Source of the DNA: an uncultured Halomonas sp.
Lineage (GTDB): Bacteria > Pseudomonadota > Gammaproteobacteria > Pseudomonadales > Halomonadaceae
NCBI RefSeq assembly: GCF_947500835.1
Contig: NZ_CANMTQ010000008.1
Coordinates: 173,553-237,552, forward strand
Length of the DNA: 64,000 bases
Reading direction: 5' to 3'
The position numbers were made by a program, and so were the translations under genes. The notes beneath the pieces are model-generated. The model had not been told where the DNA came from. It searched no databases and saw only the letters and a program-made list of their open reading frames with translations. Shown here one piece after another: positions 19,901-27,074 of the stretch (positions are counted from its first letter, which is position 1; the number at the start of each line of letters is the position of its first letter).

Positions 19901-20332
19901 AGGAACAATGCCGAGGTGAAACTCATCTTCGACAATGTGACTCGCGGGGAAGACGGTGCCTTCGAGGAAGCCCCGACCGTGGAAGTATCGGGTCCTGCGA
20001 ACGAGTGGGTGCGGGTCGTCATGACGAAGGGGCATCAACCGGTTGTCAACGAGGAAGGCGGTATCGCGAGCATTGTGGAGGAACGGCTGGGAGATAATGC
20101 CTTCTCCGCCAACAATGCGGCGGAATTCCAGTTCGCCGACGTGCAATTGGATGGCAATGGCTTCGCGGACGTTTCTGCCGAGTTCGTCTACGACGAATTC
20201 CAGAACGGTACCGCTAGCTTCGAGGGCAGTGACGCATTACCCGTCGCCTTCGTTGCAGCGGTCATCGGGGATCCCGCGACGACCGAAGCATTCGCCTTGG
20301 GAGGAGTGAGCGAGCCGGTCTATCTGCTCTGA
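13934..20332 (+). CDS. Giant acidic multidomain protein: sugar-dehydrogenase-like propeller, RTX-like and malectin-like domains
   Basis: About 2132 aa, strongly acidic (Asp/Gly/Asn-rich). Domains seen: (1) residues about 15-660, a beta-propeller resembling glucose/sorbosone dehydrogenases (PTALEWGPDGRLYVTE, YSAGYRNAYDVEVTEDGRVW); (2) residues 1041-1067, three RTX-like nonapeptides (GNAGDNILI, AGSGDNTFI, GGDGADSVR) leading into a VEDFQPEDDIQIL segment; (3) about 1159-1346, a malectin-like carbohydrate-binding domain (VLYRINAGG, TYSITLYYTENW, FDVAVDG); (4) about 1359-1477, an Ig-like segment; (5) about 1496-1752, a segment like concanavalin-type folds; (6) an unrecognised C-terminus. No Sec signal peptide; the RTX-like stretch suggests type I secretion or surface location, but no type I exporter lies in the window. 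It sits next to the polysaccharide locus, so a matrix role is a guess. Start chosen at 13934; 13814 is possible. Confidence 0.8.
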   Translation: MVTNDFSRSGLDLNDKVTLTQPTALEWGPDGRLYVTEVDGNVKVLTVAFGSPNPDDENQTNAFYVTSAETLNQVKGITNHNDDGTDASGSARQVTGISVVPRYDADGNPVMIDGKPAVSVYVTSSDSRIGAGNDGEDSNLDTNSGTITRIDQTSSGWEATDIVRGLARSEENHSLNGLEVVQELDDQGKLVSERLIVANGGNTNTGAPSNNFAGQQETAYSGAILEIDLDQLKTMKVLTDADSGRKYIYDVPTLDDPTREGENDTNDPFGGNDGLNGGKIDPNGPVQIYSAGYRNAYDVEVTEDGRVWTYDNGANNSWGGRPVGEAGESGKYTDNEQLVNFIATNLNNGDGNSGDSITLEKDWDPKNYDQFHEITRSDDLKGRELSAGKGGAATYEWTDPDSGETLTLVYGGHPNPTRASGGQSGLLFTPEDGVENSYLMLSDVDKSGENSSDYDVVMAFLKVVEKEYDNVNTGDLTGRVIAVTPGEQYYITKDGGAYLVSDYSSAPSEINGKEVLGKSGMPKDFDSVVAKLNPIEGNYLEGGYTDGAIDSGKGSINGLTEYTSTIFDDADSGMKMSGAIFAASLGQGNLTIMGRDENGLMNSKEGGKGPSLAAERDVVDIGGAPLGLASIGDNLAAFNGQKAFQGSVWATIFKQGGPAIEILQPDNGKVPLAGSIVVNSTDRDQDGVDHINDPFEFDADNGLDLAAGERIVLDFDPTKSPYPGTINDTGLMGAALDGKTPNRDAKTEEENFEADQLEDGLYDLGGNIIPGGNAPIFQIKKVVGGTVVGSDNSARDAMHVGINPGDDVESLVINSKIKNWMPSGESLVSGQLTGVMLGDGTQENFLRLVFGTMVIDGELAAGFEVGYEVEDTYTTLARVAVPQLTDGSVSTLGLQLAVNTANGFEVEAGYRLGNDKITSIDLNGFSLPPGVLQDILTGNHTITDGDTTLPSGAAVGFLAETSALDAASEKGLAAIDFYNLEIEARGNAIQVGTTGEDVGVEGTDGIDTIVYTGSDEVLAPLADNVENFDGSGSDANFTVIGNAGDNILIAGSGDNTFIGGDGADSVRGSFATIDGSVVEDFQPEDDIQILDSYLTGKDVSYRVENGVVKLVFTDPSSKQTATISLTGDQFKDFDPSDGASVFNIELTNQGTRITYSEERVLYRINAGGDDVAAIDGGPDWLGDKTTGFEYLLGNTKNTYSGKATDEQSEIDLSGLGDDIVPWQLYTNERSDNTNDEQMLEYGFPVTSGGTYSITLYYTENWDGIFNDAGGRSFDVAVDGNVPDIFSGINPLAEAKQALGSEASQDELLGYGLSRTYTFTAQDDVINLAFKHGAQNPKINAIEIKQLGLNSATDTTPPPAVDVAPQVDSIQVEEATDSDSSLQVKVTLSDDKGIDVDAIQGNELVFTGIEPASVALAEDNPITVSADGKSATITYVITPPQATNAWPEGAFKVGVNAGSYQDSVGNGTPSYETSFDIDFSESDTGGGTDTGNDVEYVSMFELDFETAGNPLEEGGFDGLLGGIDDGAVVTSVENGKLVINTSDGDISKGASANDFIKNVDLSDASQALVEIATRFSNAFPAALEAQGLSSDQIPNYAQQGIVFGTGSQGNNELVKLTLGGNKGNIVQLWSNGSGKDPENIDDKYVLEDLLVDKSQGLKDVANVEMTLQIDKAAGTVTPIVTLYGTDDVALGGLRAKETDGFVTAKAQTLPSAVLENLLDSDVPTAVGVTSNDYKTMSSFQASWEYLNVTASEGNTASEDGAGSDDDATLSAAEQAFADASLETSESYSDDAVGSATIAITPGGNVQKSSYDANSFQITNTGDKKIAAVYFDVSSALYDDSVFDSDGKGGDSIFKPLTINSAGTSGAIQPSEYEHYFQPGVDPDPENDAVNGGFKGAMIKFSATQEDGFSEGETVGFSADMDPNSIAGMDKRGEAGVDTGTVPDWDVGGVSGAELIGSKVYIAFTDGSVAHAQLMADGSQSGAQALVTQAPRNNAEVKLIFDNVTRGEDGAFEEAPTVEVSGPANEWVRVVMTKGHQPVVNEEGGIASIVEERLGDNAFSANNAAEFQFADVQLDGNGFADVSAEFVYDEFQNGTASFEGSDALPVAFVAAVIGDPATTEAFALGGVSEPVYLL

Positions 20333-20460
20333 TAGGTAGATCATGCTGTTAGGAGGGTTTTGGCCCAGAAGAATTGGTTTCTGATGCCAGAGCAATAATC
20401 CTTCCAACACGCAGACTGTAGAACTGGTAAAAAGCCGTCAAGAAAGCGGCAATTCAAGGA

Positions 20461-20497
20461 AGCGGGCTTGGCTGAAAAGGCCAAGCCCGCTTTTTTT
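20461..20497 (+). terminator. Intrinsic terminator after the giant gene
   Basis: AGCGGGCTTGGC (20461-20472) pairs perfectly with 20480-20491, followed by seven T. Clearly separates the giant gene from the polysaccharide operon. Confidence 0.93.
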
Positions 20498-20966
20498 GTA
20501 AAAATTGTGCAAATCATAAGTAACATTTCTAATTCTTTTTAACTATTTTTATTAGGCCCAAAAAGTTTTTTTTTCGACAAAAAACATATTGTCACTTTGA
20601 AATTACAAGTCAGTGTTTAGGTTGATATGAGGTAGGTATTAAAAAACACGGGCGTTTCAAGAAAGAAAGAGGCTGCCTTAGTGTTAGGGAAAGTATAATA
20701 TCTTGATTTTATTGAAATTTTTAATTTTAGTTACTATTTTAGTTTCTATCGTTGCATAGATATTAAGAGCTTCTTGTATTAACCGTCTTTCTCATTTAAC
20801 TAATTATGTAATTTTATATTTGGATGAAAGTACTATTTTTTTAATAACCCCCTGACTAGAAAAAAAGGTTATGCACTCATCCGTCGAAACAGTAAAATTG
20901 TGTATTGAAGGTTTGCGGTTTTGTAAACAACCCGTTACGATCATCGTGGATGAAACGGGTAGAAAG
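20498..20966 (+). other. AT-rich upstream region of the polysaccharide operon
   Basis: About 470 bases with no convincing gene, very AT-rich compared with the left flank. It must hold the wza operon promoter. A TATAAT lies at 20694-20699, but no good -35 box is at the right distance. Together with the JUMPStart leader, the whole gene-free gap is about 790 bases. Confidence 0.5.
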
Positions 20967-21012
20967 CAGTGGCCTGGGAGAAATGCCATAAAATCTCTCG
21001 GGCGGTAGCGTG
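20967..21012 (+). promoter_or_regulatory. JUMPStart sequence with ops element (RfaH recruitment site)
   Basis: The 12-base ops element GGCGGTAGCGTG is present at 21001-21012, and the segment from CAGTGGCCTGGGAG at 20967 matches the rest of the JUMPStart arrangement known upstream of capsule, O-antigen and similar operons. In that family, paused RNA polymerase shows ops in the non-template strand, RfaH binds, and transcription becomes resistant to Rho and couples to translation. It lies about 110 bases before wza, in the untranslated leader, as expected. RfaH itself is not encoded in the window. Confidence 0.88.
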
Positions 21013-21122
21013 GGTAGAGAAAATCTACAGTTTCCGAGAGCCATATCCTGTATTTCCTGATCGAAACTACAAGTTTGGCTTTTCCCGATTCATGAATCTT
21101 AGCTCTGATAGTGGAATCTATG

Positions 21123-22244
21123 ATGAAAAAAACAATGCGTACCTGGAGTCTGGCCACAGCATTGCTGTCAGCGAGTGTCCTGGCTGGATGTTCCATGGCT
21201 CCCGGGGGCCACATCGATTATGAAGCCGACGCGCCTCCTCTGGATGATCGTGTGGAAATCCAGCAGATTACCCCCAACCTTATAGCAACCTACCGTGAAC
21301 AACTTGGTAAAACCAATGCGACGGGTATGTCCGAGGAGTTGAGCGGGGAGATCGACTCCTATGAATATCAGATAGGTCCAGGTGATGTGCTGACGATCAT
21401 CGTTTACGATCATCCTGAATTGACCATTCCGGCTGGCTCCGAGCGAAGTGCCGCTGAGGCGGGTACCGTCGTGCAATCCGATGGCACTATCTATTATCCC
21501 TATGTTGGCCGGATAAATGTCGAAGGCAAGACCGTTGACCAGATTCGGAGCATTCTAGCCAGCCGCCTCTCCAACTTTATTACTGATCCTCAAGTCGAAG
21601 TCAGCATGGCGGCTTTTCTATCCAAGAAAGTTTATGTGACGGGAGCCGTCACGACGCCAGGCGTTGTACCTGTTTCTAACGTACCCATGACCGTGTTGGA
21701 TGTCATCAGCAAGGTCGGGGGGATGAATGAAATGGCTAACTGGAGAAACGTGACGCTGAATCGCAATGGTGAGGAACGTTCACTATCCATGTTCGCCATG
21801 CTCAAGGAAGGTGATCTTTCCCAAAACTTTTTGGTCCAGCCGGGCGACGTGCTGCATGTTTCAACTCTCGAAAATCAGAATGTGGCGGTTCTAGGCCAAG
21901 TGCTAAAGCCGGGTAACATTCAAGTAGGCAACGAGCGACTGTCCCTCACCGATGCGCTGGCTCGTGCTGGAGGTGTAGATGAGTTCCGTGCAGAACCGTC
22001 CGGTATCTTCGTCATACGCGCCAAACCTGCAGGCGATGAAAAGATAGCCACAGTTTACCAACTCGACATCAGCAATGCGGTGGCATTGAACATGGGGTCT
22101 TATTTCCCTCTCGAGCCACAGGATGTCGTATATGTCACCACTGCACCGCTGGCCCGCTGGAACAAGGTCATCAGTCTGCTACTGCCGTCAGTCACACTGC
22201 CGGGTGATATTGCAGGTGTTGGTAACGAAGTCGGTGATCTATAA
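21123..22244 (+). CDS. wza: Outer-membrane polysaccharide export lipoprotein
   Basis: Wza-type outer-membrane translocon for capsule or exopolysaccharide, 373 aa. Lipoprotein signal peptide with lipobox LAGC and acylated Cys at residue 23. The polysaccharide export (PES) domain follows (YQIGPGDVLTIIVYDHPELTIP, SDGTIYYPYVGRINVEGKT), then SLBB domains (VYVTGAVTTPGVVPV, VAVLGQVLKPGNIQV). First gene after the JUMPStart leader; wzb begins 5 bases after its stop. ATG at 21120 or 21123 could start translation; the difference is one residue. The C-terminus RWNKVISLLLPSV is the amphipathic segment that forms the helical barrel in E. coli Wza. Confidence 0.94.
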   Translation: MKKTMRTWSLATALLSASVLAGCSMAPGGHIDYEADAPPLDDRVEIQQITPNLIATYREQLGKTNATGMSEELSGEIDSYEYQIGPGDVLTIIVYDHPELTIPAGSERSAAEAGTVVQSDGTIYYPYVGRINVEGKTVDQIRSILASRLSNFITDPQVEVSMAAFLSKKVYVTGAVTTPGVVPVSNVPMTVLDVISKVGGMNEMANWRNVTLNRNGEERSLSMFAMLKEGDLSQNFLVQPGDVLHVSTLENQNVAVLGQVLKPGNIQVGNERLSLTDALARAGGVDEFRAEPSGIFVIRAKPAGDEKIATVYQLDISNAVALNMGSYFPLEPQDVVYVTTAPLARWNKVISLLLPSVTLPGDIAGVGNEVGDL

Positions 22245-22249
22245 AGCCT

Positions 22250-22705
22250 ATGTTTGATTCTATTCTAGTGGTTTGTACCGCCAATATTTGCCGTAGTCCG
22301 GTAGCCGAAGCCCTAATGAGGGCTCGGTTTCCGGGGCGGCGAATCGAATCAGCGGGGGTTGCTGTAGGTGAGCTGGAAGGCCACGAAGCAGCTCCGTTGT
22401 CCAAAGAGCTGGCGGAGGCCGCTGGACTGAATCTTGATGGGCACCGCGCAAGACAGATCCATCGCGACATGATCGAACTCGCCGACCTTATATTGGTAAT
22501 GAGTGAAGGTCAGCGCCGCAAGATTGGCGAACTTTCTCCGGCAGCCACAGGCAAAACGATGTTGTTCGGCCGTTGGTTGCCGGATGGGGGCGCTCATGGA
22601 TATTCCATCCCCGATCCTTACCGTAAAAGTCGTGAAGCTTACGCTCACGTACATCAAATATTGACTCGTGCTGCAGATACTTGGCACACAAAGCTTGGGG
22701 ACTGA
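22250..22705 (+). CDS. wzb: Low-molecular-weight protein-tyrosine phosphatase
   Basis: Cytosolic phosphatase that removes phosphate from the tyrosine-rich tail of Wzc, resetting the chain-length/export cycle. 151 aa. Active-site P-loop VCTANICRS with Cys9 and Arg15; the general acid is Asp122 in the PDPYRKS motif. Lies between wza and wzc with gaps of only 4-5 bases, so it is part of one operon. Confidence 0.94.
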   Translation: MFDSILVVCTANICRSPVAEALMRARFPGRRIESAGVAVGELEGHEAAPLSKELAEAAGLNLDGHRARQIHRDMIELADLILVMSEGQRRKIGELSPAATGKTMLFGRWLPDGGAHGYSIPDPYRKSREAYAHVHQILTRAADTWHTKLGD

Positions 22706-22709
22706 CCCT

Positions 22710-24944
22710 ATGACCAGCCTCGCTTCAGGAAATACCATGTCTCAAGAACAACAAACACCGACGGCAAGGAGTACGAACCAGAACGATGAAACCGTCGACC
22801 TAGGCCGCTTGTTCGGATTGCTCGTAGACAACAAGTGGAAAATATTAATTTTCACCGTTTTATGTATGCTAGCCGGCCTAGTTTATGCATTACTGGTCAC
22901 GCCGGTTTACCAAGGTGACGCCTTGGTTCAGGTCGAGAAAACGGCCACTAGCGGCAATAATTCTGATCTTGCAAGACTACTTGGCGAAGAAGAGCCTGCA
23001 TCAGCGGCCCAGATGGAAATCCTGGGATCGCGGCTCATCTTAGGACAGGCTGCCTATCAAGTGAATCTTGATACCGTTGTTAGTCCTGTTACCCCCCCCA
23101 TTCTCGGCGATGCGCTAATACGTTATGGCATCCAGCGTCCAGATCTTGCTGCAGGTCGTCCAGAAATTTGGGGTGGCGAAAGTATAAAGGTCGAGTCACT
23201 GAGTGTGGCTCCCGAACTAGTGGGACAATCTTTTGTACTTGAAGTCCTGCCTGAGAATCGCTATCAAATTCTTGATAGCGAGGGAAACACCATGGGAACC
23301 GGCCAAATAGGCAAGGTCCTTGAGATCGACAATCCATGGATCGAGCTCCGCGTCGGTGATATTCAAGCCCCTCCGGGTGCTCAGTTCACATTACTCAAGC
23401 GCAGCCGACAAGATACAATCGGCTCTCTGAAGTCGAGATTTGTTGTATTACAGAAAGGTATCGAGACCGGCATTCTACAACTGATTCTGACAGGAACCGA
23501 TCGCGACCAAGTCAGTGCTTCACTCGACGCTATTACTGAAGTTTACCTAGCACAAAATATTGCACGCCAAGCCGCAGAAGCGGAAAAGAGCCTTGAATTC
23601 CTTGAAAAACAGATGCCTAACGTGCGTCAACAACTCTTGGATGCAGAAAATAGGCTGAATCAGTATCGCGCAGAGCAGGATAGTGTCGACCTGACCCTTG
23701 AAACTCAGAATATGCTGACTGGCATGGTTGATATCGAAGGCCGACTCAATGAATTGCAGCTACAGGAAGCCGAATTATCACGACGTTTCACACCGAACCA
23801 CCCAGTGTATGCGGCATTGCTTGAAAAAAAGGCTCAGCTCAAGCGCGAACAAGAAAATTTAGAAGAGCGTACTGGTGGCCTACCCGAAACACAGCAGCAA
23901 ATACTACGTATGACACGTGATGTTGAGGTAACTCAACAGATTTACGTACAGCTACTTAACCGCATGCAAGAACTTAACATTGCCAAGGCCGGCACGGTAG
24001 GCAATGTCCGCATCATAGATTCCGCATTGGTCAATCCAAGTCCTATTGAGCCGAAAACGATAGTAATCGTGCTGTTGGCAACCATTATTGGCCTTATTCT
24101 GGCGCTTGGTTTCGTAATAGTGCGAGGTCTTCTCAACCGCGGAGTGGAAAGTCCGGAACAACTTGAAGAGTTGGGCTTGCCAGTCTATGCAACAGTGCCG
24201 TTGTCAGAGGATCAAACAAAGCTCATTAAAAGAATTAGACACCACGGTGACCAGGCTGGAAAACAGGTTATCGGCGGAATGCTGGCTAAAATCAATCCCA
24301 CTGATATTTCGGTTGAAGCATTACGAGGGCTTCGCACCAGTCTCCATTTCGCTATGATGGACGCTCACAATAACTGCATCATGGTCACTGGCCCAAGCCC
24401 GGGAATAGGCAAGAGTTTTGTTAGCATCAATCTCGCTGCAGTATGTGCGCAGGCAGGTCAAAAAGTACTTTTGATTGATGGCGACATGCGTAGAGGAAGC
24501 GTCCACATGGCTTTCAATGATCGCTCCGAAGCTGGGCTTTCAGAAGTGCTAGCAGGAAAGCTTGATATACAACACGCGGTGCGCAATGGTGGTCTATCAG
24601 GTTTATATTATATGTCTCGCGGTATTGCTCCGCCTAATCCCTCGGAACTTTTGATGCAGCGTAGCTTCACGAAGATGATCGAACAGGTCAGCGAAGAGTA
24701 TGACTTGGTAATCATCGATACCCCGCCGATACTTGCTGTTACAGATGCTGCTGTCATTGGCAAACTCGTGGGCACTACCCTGATGATGGCACGGTATGAG
24801 CTGAATCCGCCGCGAGAGATAAGGATAGCACTACGCCGTCTTGAAACATCTGGGGTAAGAGTAAAAGGCTGTATTCTTAATGCAATGGAACGCAAAGCCG
24901 CAACAAGTTATGGCTATGGCTATTACAACTACTCTTATAAATGA
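22710..24944 (+). CDS. wzc: Polysaccharide co-polymerase and tyrosine autokinase
   Basis: Inner-membrane PCP-2a protein of 744 aa controlling polymer length and export with Wza. N-terminal Wzz domain with TM1 near residues 45-65, a long periplasmic coiled-coil region, GNVR tether, TM2 near residues 450-470 (PKTIVIVLLATIIGLILALG), then a BY-kinase domain with Walker A GPSPGIGKS (about 560-570), Walker A' VLLIDGDMRR and Walker B VIIDTPP. The C-terminal tyrosine cluster SYGYGYYNYSYK is the autophosphorylation tail. The ATG at 22710 has GGGGA eight bases upstream; another ATG at 22737 is possible. Sequence becomes clearly more AT-rich after this gene. Confidence 0.94.
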   Translation: MTSLASGNTMSQEQQTPTARSTNQNDETVDLGRLFGLLVDNKWKILIFTVLCMLAGLVYALLVTPVYQGDALVQVEKTATSGNNSDLARLLGEEEPASAAQMEILGSRLILGQAAYQVNLDTVVSPVTPPILGDALIRYGIQRPDLAAGRPEIWGGESIKVESLSVAPELVGQSFVLEVLPENRYQILDSEGNTMGTGQIGKVLEIDNPWIELRVGDIQAPPGAQFTLLKRSRQDTIGSLKSRFVVLQKGIETGILQLILTGTDRDQVSASLDAITEVYLAQNIARQAAEAEKSLEFLEKQMPNVRQQLLDAENRLNQYRAEQDSVDLTLETQNMLTGMVDIEGRLNELQLQEAELSRRFTPNHPVYAALLEKKAQLKREQENLEERTGGLPETQQQILRMTRDVEVTQQIYVQLLNRMQELNIAKAGTVGNVRIIDSALVNPSPIEPKTIVIVLLATIIGLILALGFVIVRGLLNRGVESPEQLEELGLPVYATVPLSEDQTKLIKRIRHHGDQAGKQVIGGMLAKINPTDISVEALRGLRTSLHFAMMDAHNNCIMVTGPSPGIGKSFVSINLAAVCAQAGQKVLLIDGDMRRGSVHMAFNDRSEAGLSEVLAGKLDIQHAVRNGGLSGLYYMSRGIAPPNPSELLMQRSFTKMIEQVSEEYDLVIIDTPPILAVTDAAVIGKLVGTTLMMARYELNPPREIRIALRRLETSGVRVKGCILNAMERKAATSYGYGYYNYSYK

Positions 24945-25048
24945 TAAACGTTTGCAAACAGGTCGTTGCTTAAATATTTTCAAGTTTTGATACTTCAAAA
25001 AAAAATTCAAAAAAAGAAAAATATTTACAGCTGGGGATAGGTAGTAAG

Positions 25049-26026
25049 ATGTCTAATGTAAAAATTAGTGTAATAATTCCTGCTTATAATGTAAAAGACT
25101 ATATAGAAGAATCATTGCATTCCGTACTTATTCAAGACAACGGCTTTTTTGAAATAATTATTGTAGATGATGGAAGTAATGATGGAACTTCCGAAATACT
25201 TGAAAATTATGCACATGAGGAAAATATAAAAATAATTTCTATTTCGAATAGCGGTCAAGGCCATGCCCGGAACGTTGGCATGGCCGCCTCATCTGGAGAT
25301 TACGTTTACTTTTTCGATTCCGACGATATTCTACATACAGAATTTGTCCGGAAGGTAACAGAGAAACTGCAAGAGAACGATTTTCCTGACATTCTTTTTT
25401 TCGCTGGCAAAAGCTTTTTCACCCCTGGATACAAAACAGACTTTTTTCCCGATTATTCACGAGGATTCGAAGTGGATAATGTAAGTGGGGAAGAAGTGTT
25501 AAACATGTTTTCAAAGCATGGACGTATTTCCTCGCAGCCGTGCCTTTATATCAGTAAACGTAAATTATGGTTGGCTAATAATTTGGAATTCAAACAATCT
25601 TCTCATGAAGATGAAGAAATATTGTACCCATTAATATTGGCAGCTGAACGTGTATGTGTTCAAGATCAGGTACTGTTCTATAGACGCGTTAGGCCGATGT
25701 CATTCATGACAACTCCTAAAAGTAAAAAAAAGGCATACGGTTGTTATGTGATAATGCTTTCTTTGGTAAACCTGTGTTTAACATTCAAACCCAGACTACC
25801 AACCACGAAAAAAATAATTTTGAAAAGAGCAGCTATGTATTCGTCTAAATACACTGAATCAGCAAAGTCAGTAAATGAGCGAATAGACTTCAAGACCATA
25901 TTCTTCTGCGCAATAAAAGTCAGGAGCGCTAGCTTATTTCTAAGAGCGTTATATGGATATCAAAAGGACAGTGCATCGCGTTTAACCAAACTTTTTAAAC
26001 CTACGTGGCGGGTAAAAACTGAATAG
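25049..26026 (+). CDS. Family 2 glycosyltransferase
   Basis: GT-A fold glycosyltransferase, 325 aa. Opening VIIPAYNVKDYIEESL, nucleotide-binding IIVDDGSNDGT and the metal-binding D-x-D-type motif FFDSDD are plain. The C-terminal part carries basic and hydrophobic segments that may bind the membrane. It would add one sugar to the undecaprenyl-linked repeat unit at the cytosolic face; donor and acceptor cannot be read. First gene of the AT-rich part of the locus, 104 bases after wzc. Confidence 0.9.
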   Translation: MSNVKISVIIPAYNVKDYIEESLHSVLIQDNGFFEIIIVDDGSNDGTSEILENYAHEENIKIISISNSGQGHARNVGMAASSGDYVYFFDSDDILHTEFVRKVTEKLQENDFPDILFFAGKSFFTPGYKTDFFPDYSRGFEVDNVSGEEVLNMFSKHGRISSQPCLYISKRKLWLANNLEFKQSSHEDEEILYPLILAAERVCVQDQVLFYRRVRPMSFMTTPKSKKKAYGCYVIMLSLVNLCLTFKPRLPTTKKIILKRAAMYSSKYTESAKSVNERIDFKTIFFCAIKVRSASLFLRALYGYQKDSASRLTKLFKPTWRVKTE

Positions 26027-26089
26027 CGATGCATATTTTCGAAATTAATAATTAATTAGCATTTTCTGTAAGTGCGGATATTTTAAATT

Positions 26090-26953
26090 ATGCTTATATC
26101 TATTGCGATTCCAGTTTACAAAGATTTTAAAAGGTTGAAAAGATGTATTGAAGCGATAGAAAAACAAGATTTAGAAAAAAAATACTTTGAAGTTATCGTA
26201 GTTAATAATGACAATGATGAAGAGCTACCTCCGTTACAAACTGAAAATCTAGTTGTAAAAGTATTAAACTGCCAGAAAGAAGGCTCCTATGCCGCTCGAA
26301 ACCTAGGAGCTCGAAACGCCAATGGAGATTACATAGCTTTCGTTGATTCAGATTGTATTCCCGATAAAAAATGGTTAGCTACCGCAAAGTCTTCCTTTGA
26401 AAAATACCCTGAAGCTGATCTGATTGCTGGAAACGTTATACTTTATCCAGAAGTGAAAGAGCAACCAAATCCTTTCGAAATATACGATATGATTCTTGGT
26501 ATAGACCAAGAATCATACGCGAAGGAAAAAAAATCAGTTACGGCTAATCTTATTGTCAAAAAATCATGTTTTTTAATGCTTGGTGGTTTTGACGAATCTA
26601 AATTTTCAGGGGGAGATCATGAATTTTGTAATCGCGCAAATGAGCATGGATACAAATTTTTGTACATTCCTGAATCGATTGTTAAGCACCCTGCAAGAAA
26701 TAGCATGAGTCAGATTTCTGGTAAAGCGGAAAGACGTGTTGGGGGGCGTATAGGTGTAAGTAAACTAAAAAGTATTAAAGCAATATTGATGACGTTATCA
26801 CCTCCCGTTGTAAGATTGTTAAAAGTAATAAAATCGAATAAATTTCCGCTAAAAGAAAAAATAAAAGTAATAAAGATAATATTCTTAGTAAAAAAAATGC
26901 AGATAGAAGAATTGTATAAGTTGTTATTAATGAAGAAAAAAAGCGTTAGATAA
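26090..26953 (+). CDS. Family 2 glycosyltransferase
   Basis: 287 aa GT2 enzyme: start ISIAIPVYKDFKRLKRCIEAI, then EGSYAARNLGARNANGDYIAFVDSDC (substrate and D-x-D-type metal site), then GGFDESKFSGGDHEFCNRA, a block with the likely catalytic Asp. The tail is very Lys-rich. Strongly AT-rich codons. Lies 63 bases after the previous glycosyltransferase on the same strand. Specificity unknown. Confidence 0.9.
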   Translation: MLISIAIPVYKDFKRLKRCIEAIEKQDLEKKYFEVIVVNNDNDEELPPLQTENLVVKVLNCQKEGSYAARNLGARNANGDYIAFVDSDCIPDKKWLATAKSSFEKYPEADLIAGNVILYPEVKEQPNPFEIYDMILGIDQESYAKEKKSVTANLIVKKSCFLMLGGFDESKFSGGDHEFCNRANEHGYKFLYIPESIVKHPARNSMSQISGKAERRVGGRIGVSKLKSIKAILMTLSPPVVRLLKVIKSNKFPLKEKIKVIKIIFLVKKMQIEELYKLLLMKKKSVR

Positions 26954-27074
26954 AATTATAATGTGGTCAACGAATATTTTTATTTTTTGGTAAAAAATGG
27001 CTGCTGCGCTACGTCTAGATAGTTCAACAAAGTTGTCATTTATCTAATTTTTATTGATAGTACGAGGATGTATC

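Noticed and set aside
20694..20699. TATAAT as -10 box of the wza promoter
   Set aside because: No acceptable -35 hexamer at 16-18 bases upstream; in such AT-rich DNA the hexamer is expected by chance.
20969..21223. Plus-strand open frame of 84 codons spanning the JUMPStart leader and the start of wza
   Set aside because: Overlaps wza out of frame, has no Shine-Dalgarno, and the leader is explained by the ops element.
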